Shown here one piece after another: positions 8,026-15,280 of a DNA stretch of 64,000 bases. The notes under the pieces are model-generated. The model ran no database searches. It was not told the origin of the DNA and saw nothing but the letters and a program-made list of their open reading frames with translations. A program made the translations under genes and the position numbers. Within the stretch, counting starts at the first letter, position 1; every line of letters starts with the position of its first letter. The DNA is from Panacagrimonas perspica. Its GTDB lineage: Bacteria; Pseudomonadota; Gammaproteobacteria; Nevskiales; Nevskiaceae. Where the stretch lies: positions 686,898 through 750,897 of the forward strand of contig NZ_SOBT01000009.1 in NCBI RefSeq assembly GCF_004364935.1. Reading direction: 5' to 3'.

Positions 8026-9524
8026 AGAGCGACGTGATCGAAGCGGTGAAGTACCACGCGAAGTCGCGGCCCGATGCCGTCGCACTGCGTGGCCGCGATG
8101 CTTCGCTGTCGTATGCGGCGCTGAGCACGGCGGTGACCGCGCTTGCGACGAGCCTGCAGACCGCCGGCGTGAGGACGCTGGCTCTGCTCGCGGACAATGG
8201 CCTCGCATGGGCGCTAGCCGATCTCGCGGCGCTGCACTCGGGCGTGCGCCTCGTACCGCTGCCGCTGTTCTTCTCGCCACAGCAGATGGCGCACGCGCTC
8301 CGGGACGCTGGCGTCGACGCCGTGTTGGCCGATCAGGGCGTCCCTCTGCCGCCGATGCTCAGCGCGCTATCCCTGCAGAAACTGTCCGTGGCGGAGTACG
8401 CACCCCTGTCACTGCTGCGTATGCCATCCCTTGCCGCGACGCGCGCAGCGACGATCGCACCGGCGACACAGAAGATCACCTACACCTCGGGCACGACGGG
8501 GCAACCCCGCGGCGTGTGCCTTAGCGTCGCGATGCTCGAGCGGCAGGCGCGCGCGCTGTGCATCGCCAGCGGCGCCACGCGCGAGGACCTTCATCTGGCC
8601 GCACTGCCGCTGGCGACCTTGCTGGAAAACGTCGGCGGCTTGTATGCGCCGCTGCTCGCCGGGGCCCAGGCCTGCCTGTTGCCGCTGGCCGACATCGGGC
8701 TCGGCGGCGCGACACAGTTCGATCCCAGGCGCCTGTTGCACGCGGTGCAGACCCACCGCGCCACGACACTGATCCTGGTGCCGCAGATGCTGCACGCGCT
8801 GGTGCTCGCCATCGAGGCCGGCGCGGCGCATCCAGCCACGCTGCGCTTCGTCGCGGTGGGCGGCGCTCCATTGTCGCCACGCCTGCTCGAACGCGCTCTG
8901 CGCCTCGGACTGCCGGTGTTCGAAGGCTACGGCCTTTCAGAGTGCGGCTCGGTGGTGGCGCTCAACACGTCAGGCGCGCGCGCCGTCGGCAGCGTGGGCC
9001 GGCCGCTTCCGGGGGTGTCGCTGGAATTCGCCGCCGACGGCGAGATCCACGTTCGCGGTCGCGGGTTCCTCGGCTACGTGGGTGAGCCGGTACGCCCGGA
9101 ATCCGGGACGGTCGCCACCGGCGACGCCGGGTACATCGATTCTGCCGGTTTCCTGCACCTGAGCGGACGCAAGAAGGACATGTTCGTCACCGCTTTCGGC
9201 CGCAACGTTTCACCGGAATGGGTGGAGCGCGAACTCTGCCTGATGCCCGCCATCGCTCAGGCCGCCGTATTCGGCGAGGCGCGCGCGTTCAACGCTGCAG
9301 TGATCGTGCCGCGCACGGGCGATGCCGAGGTCGATGCCGCACTCGCCCAGGTCAACGCCACCCTGCCGGACTACGCGCGCGTATCTCGCTGGATTCGCGC
9401 CGACGCGGCGTTCGCCGCCGGCAACGATCAACTCACGCCCAACGGACGGCTGCGGCGCAGCGCCATCGAGTCGGCATACGGCGCGCGCCTGGTCGCTCTC
9501 TACGAGGAAACGAAGACCGCATGA
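8022..9524 (+). CDS. AMP-dependent acyl ligase with an altered A10 lysine motif
   Basis: 500-residue ANL-superfamily protein, shorter than the acyl-CoA synthetase at 0.5 kb. The P-loop YTSGTTGQPRG (154-164), YGLSECGS (A5) and the TGDAGYID and GRKKDMF hinge segments are intact. In the A10 loop the usual catalytic lysine of NGK is arginine (PNGRLRRS, R476). It would be expected to activate a fatty or other carboxylic acid for its neighbours, but R476 raises the question of whether adenylation is slowed or the acyl acceptor is unusual. The start ATG overlaps the previous stop (ATGA), and its own stop overlaps the next ATG in the same way. Confidence 0.85.
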   Translation: MKSDVIEAVKYHAKSRPDAVALRGRDASLSYAALSTAVTALATSLQTAGVRTLALLADNGLAWALADLAALHSGVRLVPLPLFFSPQQMAHALRDAGVDAVLADQGVPLPPMLSALSLQKLSVAEYAPLSLLRMPSLAATRAATIAPATQKITYTSGTTGQPRGVCLSVAMLERQARALCIASGATREDLHLAALPLATLLENVGGLYAPLLAGAQACLLPLADIGLGGATQFDPRRLLHAVQTHRATTLILVPQMLHALVLAIEAGAAHPATLRFVAVGGAPLSPRLLERALRLGLPVFEGYGLSECGSVVALNTSGARAVGSVGRPLPGVSLEFAADGEIHVRGRGFLGYVGEPVRPESGTVATGDAGYIDSAGFLHLSGRKKDMFVTAFGRNVSPEWVERELCLMPAIAQAAVFGEARAFNAAVIVPRTGDAEVDAALAQVNATLPDYARVSRWIRADAAFAAGNDQLTPNGRLRRSAIESAYGARLVALYEETKTA

Positions 9525-10207
9525 GCTTTCACCAGATGTTGCACGACGCCACCGCGAACGAGCGCGCCGCCTTGCTGGCGCAGCCGCTGTTCGCCGATGC
9601 CATGAGTGGTCGCGTCACTCGTCCCCTGTACTGCGCGTTCCTGGCGCAGGCCTATCACCACGTACGCCACACCGTGCCACTGATGATGGCCGCCGGCGGA
9701 CGCCTGGGTACCGACTACGAGTGGCTGCGTGAAAAACTCGTGCACTACGTTGAAGAGGAATACGGCCACCACGAGTGGGTGCTCGACGACATCCGTGCAG
9801 CGGGCGGTGACGTCGACGCCGTGCGTCGCAGCGAGCCGGCGTTTCCCACCGAGATGATGATCGCCTACGCCTACGACACGGTGCAGCGCGGCAATCCCGT
9901 GGGCTTCTTCGGCATGGTGCACGTGCTCGAAGGCACCAGCACCGCGCTGGCGACGCGCGCGGCCTCGAGCCTGGCCGTTGCGCTGCAGCTGCCACCGCGC
10001 GCGTTCACCTACCTGAGTAGCCATGGCGCGCTCGACGTCCAGCACGTGGATTTCTTCCGCGAGCTCGTCGATGCCTTCGACAAGCCCTCGGACCGCGCGG
10101 CGGTGATCCACGCATCGCGCCGCTTCTATCGCCTGTACGGCGACATCTTTGCCCACCTCCACCGGGAGAATTCCGCATGCAACTCGCCCATCGCCGCTGC
10201 CTGCTGA
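9521..10207 (+). CDS. Heme-oxygenase-like (TenA/UndA-like) putative non-heme diiron oxidase
   Basis: 228-residue all-helical protein of the iron-containing redox enzyme (TenA-like) class. Candidate metal ligands are E80 and H83 in an ExxH motif (EEYGHHEW), E137 in LEGTS, and H168, D172 and H175 in an HxxxDxxH motif (HGALDVQH). This is the ligand pattern known from heme-oxygenase-like diiron oxidases such as UndA and SznF. TenA thiaminases instead use a cysteine/glutamate site that is not apparent here. It is coupled to the ligase by ATGA and overlaps the SDR gene by 31 bp. It may oxidise the acyl product made by the preceding enzymes (inference). Confidence 0.8.
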   Translation: MSFHQMLHDATANERAALLAQPLFADAMSGRVTRPLYCAFLAQAYHHVRHTVPLMMAAGGRLGTDYEWLREKLVHYVEEEYGHHEWVLDDIRAAGGDVDAVRRSEPAFPTEMMIAYAYDTVQRGNPVGFFGMVHVLEGTSTALATRAASSLAVALQLPPRAFTYLSSHGALDVQHVDFFRELVDAFDKPSDRAAVIHASRRFYRLYGDIFAHLHRENSACNSPIAAAC

Positions 10208-10989
10208 CCGGTGCCAGCGGCGGCATCGGCCGCGCAGTCGCCCGCGAACTGTCGCGCCGCAATGTCGACCTCGTACTGTCCGGGCGCGACGAACGTGCGC
10301 TGGTGGAACTGGCGACCGAACTCAGACTCGCGGGCGGTCGCGTCGACGTGATCTGCGGCGATCTGCTGTCCCCATCCGGTCCGCGCGACATCGTCGCGCA
10401 CACACTGGCCTGCGACCCGATACTCGACATGGTCGTCAACTGCGCGGGTGCGATCCATTTCGGAAATTTCGAGACGGCGCCCGACGACGCGCTCGATCGC
10501 ATCTGGCGCACCAACGTGCTGGCGCCGATGCGGCTGACGCAGGCGGTTCTACCCGCACTGCGACGGCGCCGGGAGGCGCTGATCGTCAACATCGGCTCGA
10601 TCTTCGGATCGATCGGCTTCCCTTGTTTCGCCACGTACTCGGCGAGCAAGTTCGCGCTGCGTGGCTTCTCCGAGGCGCTGCGGCGCGAGCTCGATGGCAG
10701 CGGTGTGCAGCTGCTGTATTTCGCGCCGCGCTACACGCGCACCGCGTTCAACGCCGGCGCGGTCGAGCGCATGGCTCGGGCCGTGAAGATGCACGAGGAC
10801 TCACCCGAGTCGGTGGCGCTGCAGCTAGCGCAGGCCATCGAACAGCGCGCCAAAGAACGTTACCTGGGCTGGCCGGAGAAATTCTTCGTTCGCTTCAACA
10901 GCCTGTTCCCGCGCCTGGTCGATGGCGCGCTGATCAAGCAGGCCGCGCAGATGCGTCCCTACGCACTGCAGTCACTGCCCGAATCCTGA
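10177..10989 (+). CDS. Short-chain dehydrogenase/reductase
   Basis: 270 residues of classical SDR type: cofactor loop TGASGGIG (about 11-18), NCAGAI, the catalytic serine in IVNIGSIFGS and the YSASK active-site pair. The ARG in LVLSGRDERAL after strand beta-2 favours NADP(H). The C-terminal extension with WPEKFFVRFNSLFP is typical of acyl-chain-reducing SDRs found near fatty-acid enzymes. The ATG at 10177 lies inside the preceding gene, with a GGGAGA ribosome-binding site 8 nt upstream. As the fourth gene of the operon it would reduce or oxidise a carbonyl or alcohol on the pathway intermediate (inference). Confidence 0.87.
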   Translation: MQLAHRRCLLTGASGGIGRAVARELSRRNVDLVLSGRDERALVELATELRLAGGRVDVICGDLLSPSGPRDIVAHTLACDPILDMVVNCAGAIHFGNFETAPDDALDRIWRTNVLAPMRLTQAVLPALRRRREALIVNIGSIFGSIGFPCFATYSASKFALRGFSEALRRELDGSGVQLLYFAPRYTRTAFNAGAVERMARAVKMHEDSPESVALQLAQAIEQRAKERYLGWPEKFFVRFNSLFPRLVDGALIKQAAQMRPYALQSLPES

Positions 10990-11008
10990 GAACCAGACGG
11001 AGTGCCCG

Positions 11009-11647
11009 ATGATGAAATCTCTCTTCCGCAACGCGCTGTTCGCTGCCGCGCTCACGCTAGCCGGCACAGCCTTGGCCGACACCGTCACGAGCGACGTGGC
11101 ACAGCTGCAGCACGGCTGGGCCCAGGTCTACTACTCACTGCCCAAGGACCAGAAGGATGTAGCGTTCGGCAAACTCGAGGAAGAAGCGAAGCTCGCAGTG
11201 GCGCGCAACCCAGGGCGTGCCGAGCCGCTGGTCTGGTGCGCGATCATCGAATCAAGCCATGCGAAATTCGCTGGCGGGCTGCACGCGCTCGACTTGATCA
11301 AGCACGCACGCAAGCTGCTGCTCGACGCCGAGAAGGTCGATCCGCAGGTGCTGGGCGGATCGATCTACACATCGCTCGGCAGTCTCTACGCCAAGGCGCC
11401 GGGCTGGCCCCTGTCCTTCGGTGACAAGAAAAAAGCGGCGGAATATCTGAAACAGGCGCTGGCCATCAATCCGGACGGTATCGACCCGAATTTCTTCTAT
11501 GGTGAATTGCTGACCGACACCGGCAATGCGGAAGCGGGCCGCAGGTTTCTCGAAAAAGCCTTGAATGCGCCGCCGCGGGAAGGGCGCGAAGATGCCGATG
11601 CCGGTCGACGCGCCGAAATCCAGGCTGCGCTCGCAGATCTCGACTGA
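11009..11647 (+). CDS. Periplasmic TPR-repeat protein, last gene of the hemolysin-like operon
   Basis: 212 residues. A signal peptide (FRNALFAAALTLAGTALA) is followed by helical repeats; one TPR-like unit is visible at AAEYLKQALAINPDGIDPNFFYGELLTDTG. Two adjacent ATGs (11009, 11012) follow ACGGAG. It starts 20 bp after the SDR stop, so it is probably co-transcribed. It resembles the small TatT-like TPR proteins that accompany secreted substrates or transporters. Its role here is unknown, but a periplasmic partner suggests the pathway product acts in or leaves through the envelope (inference). Confidence 0.7.
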   Translation: MMKSLFRNALFAAALTLAGTALADTVTSDVAQLQHGWAQVYYSLPKDQKDVAFGKLEEEAKLAVARNPGRAEPLVWCAIIESSHAKFAGGLHALDLIKHARKLLLDAEKVDPQVLGGSIYTSLGSLYAKAPGWPLSFGDKKKAAEYLKQALAINPDGIDPNFFYGELLTDTGNAEAGRRFLEKALNAPPREGREDADAGRRAEIQAALADLD

Positions 11648-11651
11648 TTCT

Positions 11652-11666
11652 GCCTGCGCCGCAGGC
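11652..11666. terminator. Short hairpin between convergent genes
   Basis: GCCTGC-GCC-GCAGGC fills the 20-bp gap between the TPR gene and the convergent HD-domain gene. There is no clear T-tract in either direction, so terminator function is tentative. Confidence 0.4.
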
Positions 11667-11667
11667 C

Positions 11668-12105
11668 TTACCGACTCTCGGCGGCCGCTTGCTCGAGGAA
11701 GGCGCGGACCTGCTCGTACTCGCGCAGACGCGCGCAATCCTTGTCGGTGGGATTCGCAAGACGCGACAGGTCCATGTTGTCGCGCAGGTCGGCGAGCTTC
11801 ACGGCGCGCGCAACCGGATTCGGCGCCAGGCGTCGCGCGGCATCCATGCGCGTCTCGCCTTTCTGCTTGGTCAGTGCGATCACCGCGCTGACGACCGCTT
11901 CCGAAAATCCTTCCCGGCGCAGATCGTCCGGCGTGATCGGCGTGTCTTCGACGACGTCGTGGAGAACCGCCGCCATGCGCTGCTCGGGACTGGAAACCGA
12001 CAGCATCAGCCGCAGCGGATGCAGGATGTACGGTGCGCCGCCCTTGTCGACCTGCCCGGCATGCGCGCGGGCCGCGATCTCGATGGCCTTCTCCAGCGTG
12101 CTCAT
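11668..12105 (-). CDS. HD-domain phosphohydrolase (SpoT/MESH1-like small hydrolase)
   Basis: 145 residues. The RelA/SpoT hydrolase-type HD pattern is complete: AARAHAGQVDKGGAPYILHPLRL near the N-terminus, the metal-binding AAVLHDVVEDTPI, and the later VKLADLRDNMD. This is the size and motif set of stand-alone small alarmone hydrolases or guanosine polyphosphate pyrophosphohydrolases of the MESH1 type, without synthetase, TGS or ACT domains. The ATG at 12105 follows GGAAG at good spacing; the frame is open further upstream but unlike the family. The likely reaction is 3'-pyrophosphate removal from a nucleotide in the cytoplasm; the true substrate is unproven. Confidence 0.8.
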   Translation of the reverse strand: MSTLEKAIEIAARAHAGQVDKGGAPYILHPLRLMLSVSSPEQRMAAVLHDVVEDTPITPDDLRREGFSEAVVSAVIALTKQKGETRMDAARRLAPNPVARAVKLADLRDNMDLSRLANPTDKDCARLREYEQVRAFLEQAAAESR

Positions 12106-12204
12106 GTCGGCTTCCGTCGCAGGGGATGCGAGGCAGTCTGACGGAGTTTCGCGACCGTCTTCCGCCCGCCCCAACCGCCATCCGGGCAGCGTCGGGCTGG
12201 AAGC

Positions 12205-12234
12205 ACGAGGCGGAACCTTTCGGCTCCGCCTCGT
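12205..12234 (-). terminator. Strong hairpin downstream of the CMD-like gene
   Basis: ACGAGGCGGA (12205-12214) and TCCGCCTCGT (12225-12234) are perfect complements with a 10-nt loop. The hairpin lies 7-36 bp past the stop of the minus-strand gene. No long T-tract follows. Confidence 0.55.
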
Positions 12235-12240
12235 CCACCG

Positions 12241-12711
12241 TTACGCGTTGTACGTCAGCGCGGCCGGCTGGCGAGCCGCAATCGCAGCGCGCCGCGGCTG
12301 CGCCACCAGGCCGAACACGTCGCGGGCCAGGCGGACCACGCGGACCACTTCGCTCGTAGCGGCCTGCGAATAACCGGCCGCCACCAGCTGCGCTTCGTCA
12401 CGGGCCTGGGCCACGCCGCCGGCCTGGACGAGAGCGTCGGTGAAGTTCTCCAGCGCCACCAGACGGGCGTCGGTCGGTGCCAGCACCGGGCGGGCCTTCA
12501 GGCCGGGGATGTAACCCAGGCGGCTCTGCACGATGGCCTGCTCGACCGGCGACAGGTCGGAATCATGTCCGTACAGGCCGTCCTGGCGGAACAGCTCGGC
12601 CAGCGCCTTGCGGCTCAGGCCCGTGGCGCTCAGGACGCTCGCGCCGGCGCCGACGTTGACGGTATCAACCGACTGATTCGAAGAAGAAAAGATCTCGTTG
12701 AAGAAGGACAT
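12241..12711 (-). CDS. CMD/AhpD-like protein lacking the catalytic cysteines
   Basis: 156 residues. The start at 12711 is supported by AAGGAG 7 nt upstream. The second half reads like the end of a carboxymuconolactone-decarboxylase/AhpD domain: LSPVEQAIVQ, then LENFTDALVQAGG, then AAGYSQAATSEVVRVVRLARDVFG. The segment between LSPVEQAIV and the LENFT helix is too short to hold the usual CxxC/H active-site loop, and the protein contains no cysteine at all. It is therefore either a decayed or a repurposed scaffold. It is divergent from a LysR regulator with a 140-bp shared promoter region, a usual arrangement for a regulator and its target. Confidence 0.5.
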   Translation of the reverse strand: MSFFNEIFSSSNQSVDTVNVGAGASVLSATGLSRKALAELFRQDGLYGHDSDLSPVEQAIVQSRLGYIPGLKARPVLAPTDARLVALENFTDALVQAGGVAQARDEAQLVAAGYSQAATSEVVRVVRLARDVFGLVAQPRRAAIAARQPAALTYNA

Positions 12712-12817
12712 GACGGAACTCCTTGGACCTCGGCGCCGGGACGTTCCCGGGGCTTCATGGGATGCATCGTGCGCCGGTTCGATCTGCACGGACATTCCCT
12801 CGAATCGCATCTTGATC

Positions 12818-12831
12818 TTGCGTTTTTGCAA
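12818..12831. promoter_or_regulatory. Candidate LysR-type operator
   Basis: The palindrome TTGC-gttttt-GCAA lies in the divergent region, 20 bp before the LysR ATG and about 107 bp before the CMD-like gene. It fits the loose T-N(11-12)-A dyad of LysR regulators. It is the only clear dyad I see there. Confidence 0.4.
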
Positions 12832-12851
12832 ATAACCGACGAGCCTCGGAC

Positions 12852-13769
12852 ATGGACTGGGACGACCTCCGCTACGTGCTGGCAATCTCCCGCGCCGCCG
12901 GCCTGAGCCCCGCGGCGCGGGCCCTGGGCGTGAATCCTTCGAGCGTTTACCGGCGCCTCGAAGCCCTGGAGCAGCGACTCGAGGTCCGCCTGTTCGAGCG
13001 CCTGCGCAGCGGTTACCGGCTCACCGAATCCGGCGAGGCGCTGGCCGAGGCCGCGGCCCGCATGGAGACCGAAGCGCTGGCGGTGGAGCGCCGCGTGCTC
13101 GGCACCGACGTGCGCCTGCAGGGACACATCCGCGTGGCCACCAGCGAAGCGTTCGCGTTGCACGTGCTGCCCCCGCACCTGGCCGAGTTCCGGACGATGT
13201 ATCCCGGCGTGAGCCTCGACGTGTCGGCCAGCAACCAGATCGTCGACCTGACCCGCCGCGACGCCGATATCGCGATCCGCGCGACGGCGACGCCGCCGGA
13301 TCACCTCGTCGGACGTAGCGTGGGGCGCGTGGGCGTGGCCTCGTACGCGTCGCCGGCCTACCTCGACGCGCAGGGTCGCGGCAGGCCGCTGGCCGAGTAC
13401 GACTGGATCGGTTTCGACGGCCAGCTCGCGCATATCCGCCAGGCGCGCTGGATCGCGCACAACATTCCCGACACGCGCGTGAAGCTGCGCTTCGATTCCA
13501 TCGGCGCGGTCGTGGCCGCCGTCTCGCACGGCGTCGGCTGCAGCTCGCTGCCCTGCTTCGCAGCGGACGCCGATCCGCGCATGGAGCGCCTGCCCGGCAC
13601 CTACCTCGTCACCGATGTGCAGGCCTGGCTGCTCACGCATCCCGATCTGCGCAAGAGCGCGCGCATCCGCGCCTGCCTGCAGTTCTTCGGCACCCGCCTG
13701 GCCGCGGACGCCGCGCGCCTGCAGGGCCGGCCCGATCCCGAGACCGCGGCGCAAGCCGTGTCGCCGTGA
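12852..13769 (+). CDS. LysR-family transcriptional regulator
   Basis: 305 residues. The N-terminal winged helix-turn-helix (about 1-60) reads MDWDDLRYVLAISRAAGLSP with the recognition region NPSSVYRRLEALEQRL. It is followed by a linker helix and a periplasmic-binding-like effector domain (about 90-290; ATSEAFALHVLPPHLAEF, DADIAIR, VSHGVGCSSLPCF). The short N-terminus and GVNPSSVYRRL pattern place it in the CrgA-like single-target group. The likely target is the divergent CMD-like gene. The effector is unknown. Confidence 0.9.
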   Translation: MDWDDLRYVLAISRAAGLSPAARALGVNPSSVYRRLEALEQRLEVRLFERLRSGYRLTESGEALAEAAARMETEALAVERRVLGTDVRLQGHIRVATSEAFALHVLPPHLAEFRTMYPGVSLDVSASNQIVDLTRRDADIAIRATATPPDHLVGRSVGRVGVASYASPAYLDAQGRGRPLAEYDWIGFDGQLAHIRQARWIAHNIPDTRVKLRFDSIGAVVAAVSHGVGCSSLPCFAADADPRMERLPGTYLVTDVQAWLLTHPDLRKSARIRACLQFFGTRLAADAARLQGRPDPETAAQAVSP

Positions 13770-13858
13770 AAAATGCACGACGCGGCCGTCTTGCGGGATA
13801 TCGCTGCAGCCGTCGGAGCGGACGTTAGAATCGCGCCACGTTATCGCGGACGCACGCA

Positions 13859-14671
13859 GTGGAACGGCAATACCCCACGCTGGATCCGAAGGACTCGAAG
13901 CCGCTGCCGGAACTGCGAGTCGAGCCCCACCCGCAAAAACAGGCCCTCGCACCTTCTCCACGCAGAAAGCGTGAATGGAGCGTCCCGCGCCCGCGCCGGA
14001 TCCTGCTGTGGGCCGGCCTCGCCTTCATCTCGGTGACCTTGCTCCCGGTGATGCTGCTCAGCGTCGTGCCTGCGTGGACGTCGAGCTTCATGGTCGGCTA
14101 CCAGATGGACCGCCTGACGTCCTCGAAGCAGATGCCGCCGCTCGCGCACGACTGGGTGAGCTGGGACGAGATCGCGCCCGCCGCGAAACTCGCCGTGATC
14201 GCCGCCGAGGACCAGCGCTTCTCCGAGCACTTCGGTTTCGATCTCGAAGCCATCGGCAAGGCCGTCGAACACAACCGTGATCACCGTCGCAAGCGCGGCG
14301 CCAGCACCATCTCGCAGCAGGCGGCGAAGAACCTGTTCCTGTGGTCCGGCCGTAGCTGGTTTCGCAAGGGACTCGAGGTCGGCTACACGCTGCTGATCGA
14401 AACCTTCTGGTCGAAGAAGCGCGTGCTCGAGGTGTATCTCAACGTCGTGGAGTTCGGTCCCGGCGTCTACGGCGTCGAAGCGGCGTCGCAGAAGTATTTC
14501 CGCAAGCCGGCTTCGCGGCTGACGTACTCCGAGGCGGCGCTGCTCGCCGCCGTGCTGCCCAATCCCAAGCGCCTGAAGGTCGCGACCCCGTCCGCCTACG
14601 TGCAGCAACGGGCGTCGTGGATCCTGGGGCAGATGAATCACCTGGGGACGGCGGAGATCGAGAAGCTCTAG
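13859..14671 (+). CDS. mtgA: Monofunctional biosynthetic peptidoglycan transglycosylase
   Basis: 270 residues from GTG 13859. There is a basic cytoplasmic tail, one membrane helix (about 47-71, [20 protein letters not shown]) and a GT51 domain with the catalytic motifs [14 protein letters not shown] (first Glu is the base), [31 protein letters not shown] and the [21 protein letters not shown] region (shown split). It polymerises lipid II glycan chains at the outer face of the inner membrane. The GTG start is the best upstream option before the helix, but the true N-terminus could be up to about 40 codons shorter. A REP-like element follows the stop by 2 bp. Confidence 0.95.
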   Translation: MERQYPTLDPKDSKPLPELRVEPHPQKQALAPSPRRKREWSVPRPRRILLWAGLAFISVTLLPVMLLSVVPAWTSSFMVGYQMDRLTSSKQMPPLAHDWVSWDEIAPAAKLAVIAAEDQRFSEHFGFDLEAIGKAVEHNRDHRRKRGASTISQQAAKNLFLWSGRSWFRKGLEVGYTLLIETFWSKKRVLEVYLNVVEFGPGVYGVEAASQKYFRKPASRLTYSEAALLAAVLPNPKRLKVATPSAYVQQRASWILGQMNHLGTAEIEKL

Positions 14672-14673
14672 CC

Positions 14674-14742
14674 CGTAGCCCGGGTGAAACCCGGGGTCCG
14701 TTCCGTCTGCGCGAGGCATCCCGGGTTTCACCCGGGCTACGG
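14674..14742. repeat. REP-like palindromic repeat, paired copy 2
   Basis: TGAAA-subtype paired element directly after mtgA. The mtgA stop TAG and the repeat together read CTAGCCCGTAGCCC, so the start of the element looks duplicated across the stop codon. Confidence 0.9.
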
Positions 14743-14794
14743 GATCCGCCGAGATTCTTTGCTTAGGCCGTTTCGACTCCCGCAGAATGCCGCC

Positions 14795-15193
14795 ATGTTT
14801 GCGCAGCTCCGCTCCCGCCCGCTGATCTGGATCGCGTTGATCGCGTGGCTGGCGCAGTTGTGCCTGCCGGTCGCGCACGCGGCCGTGATGGCGCAGCCCG
14901 AGGCGGGTCTGGCGACCTGGTGCGGCGAGTTTTCGCCGGCGATGACGCAGAAGCTGGCGGCGTTGCCGCTCGAGGTCCGCGAGATCCTGCAGAAGGGTTC
15001 GGCGCAGTCCGGTCAGCACCAGGATTGCGCGCAGCTCTGCGCGAATGCCGCAGGCGGTGCGCTGCCGCCGACGCCGGTCACCGTGTCGTTGCGCGCGGCG
15101 GGACTCGAAGCCGCACCGACCCAGCCCGCGGTCCACGCGCATCACGCGTATACGAATTCGGTACCCGCCCGCGGTCCACCGCAGGCGTCCTGA
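14795..15193 (+). CDS. DUF2946-type small secreted protein
   Basis: 132 residues with an N-terminal signal peptide (LIWIALIAWLAQLCLPVAHA). The mature part has CGEFSPAM, the pair CAQLCANAAGG near the middle and a histidine-bearing tail (HAHHAYTNS), matching the DUF2946 pattern. Such proteins lie next to TonB receptors and PepSY proteins, often in copper or iron gene groups; here the next two genes are exactly those. Cys and His residues suggest metal contact in the periplasm, but function is unproven. An in-frame upstream extension crosses the REP-like element and is rejected. Confidence 0.7.
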   Translation: MFAQLRSRPLIWIALIAWLAQLCLPVAHAAVMAQPEAGLATWCGEFSPAMTQKLAALPLEVREILQKGSAQSGQHQDCAQLCANAAGGALPPTPVTVSLRAAGLEAAPTQPAVHAHHAYTNSVPARGPPQAS

Positions 15194-15206
15194 TCCCGCC
15201 TTGAAC

Positions 15207-15260
15207 GGAGCCGCAAGGCTCCGCCGCGCCCTTCGGCGCCCAGGTCCGCGTCGCGGACCT
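15207..15260 (+). promoter_or_regulatory. Three tandem hairpins in the leader of the TonB receptor gene
   Basis: Three perfect stem-loops occur in 54 bp: GGAGCC-gcaa-GGCTCC (15207-15222), GCGCC-cttc-GGCGC (15226-15239) and AGGTCCGC-gtc-GCGGACCT (15242-15260). The last ends 20 bp before the GTG start of the receptor. They could form an attenuator, a translation-control leader or an intercistronic mRNA stabiliser. Confidence 0.5.
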
Positions 15261-15280
15261 CGATCAGGATTCAAACCCTC

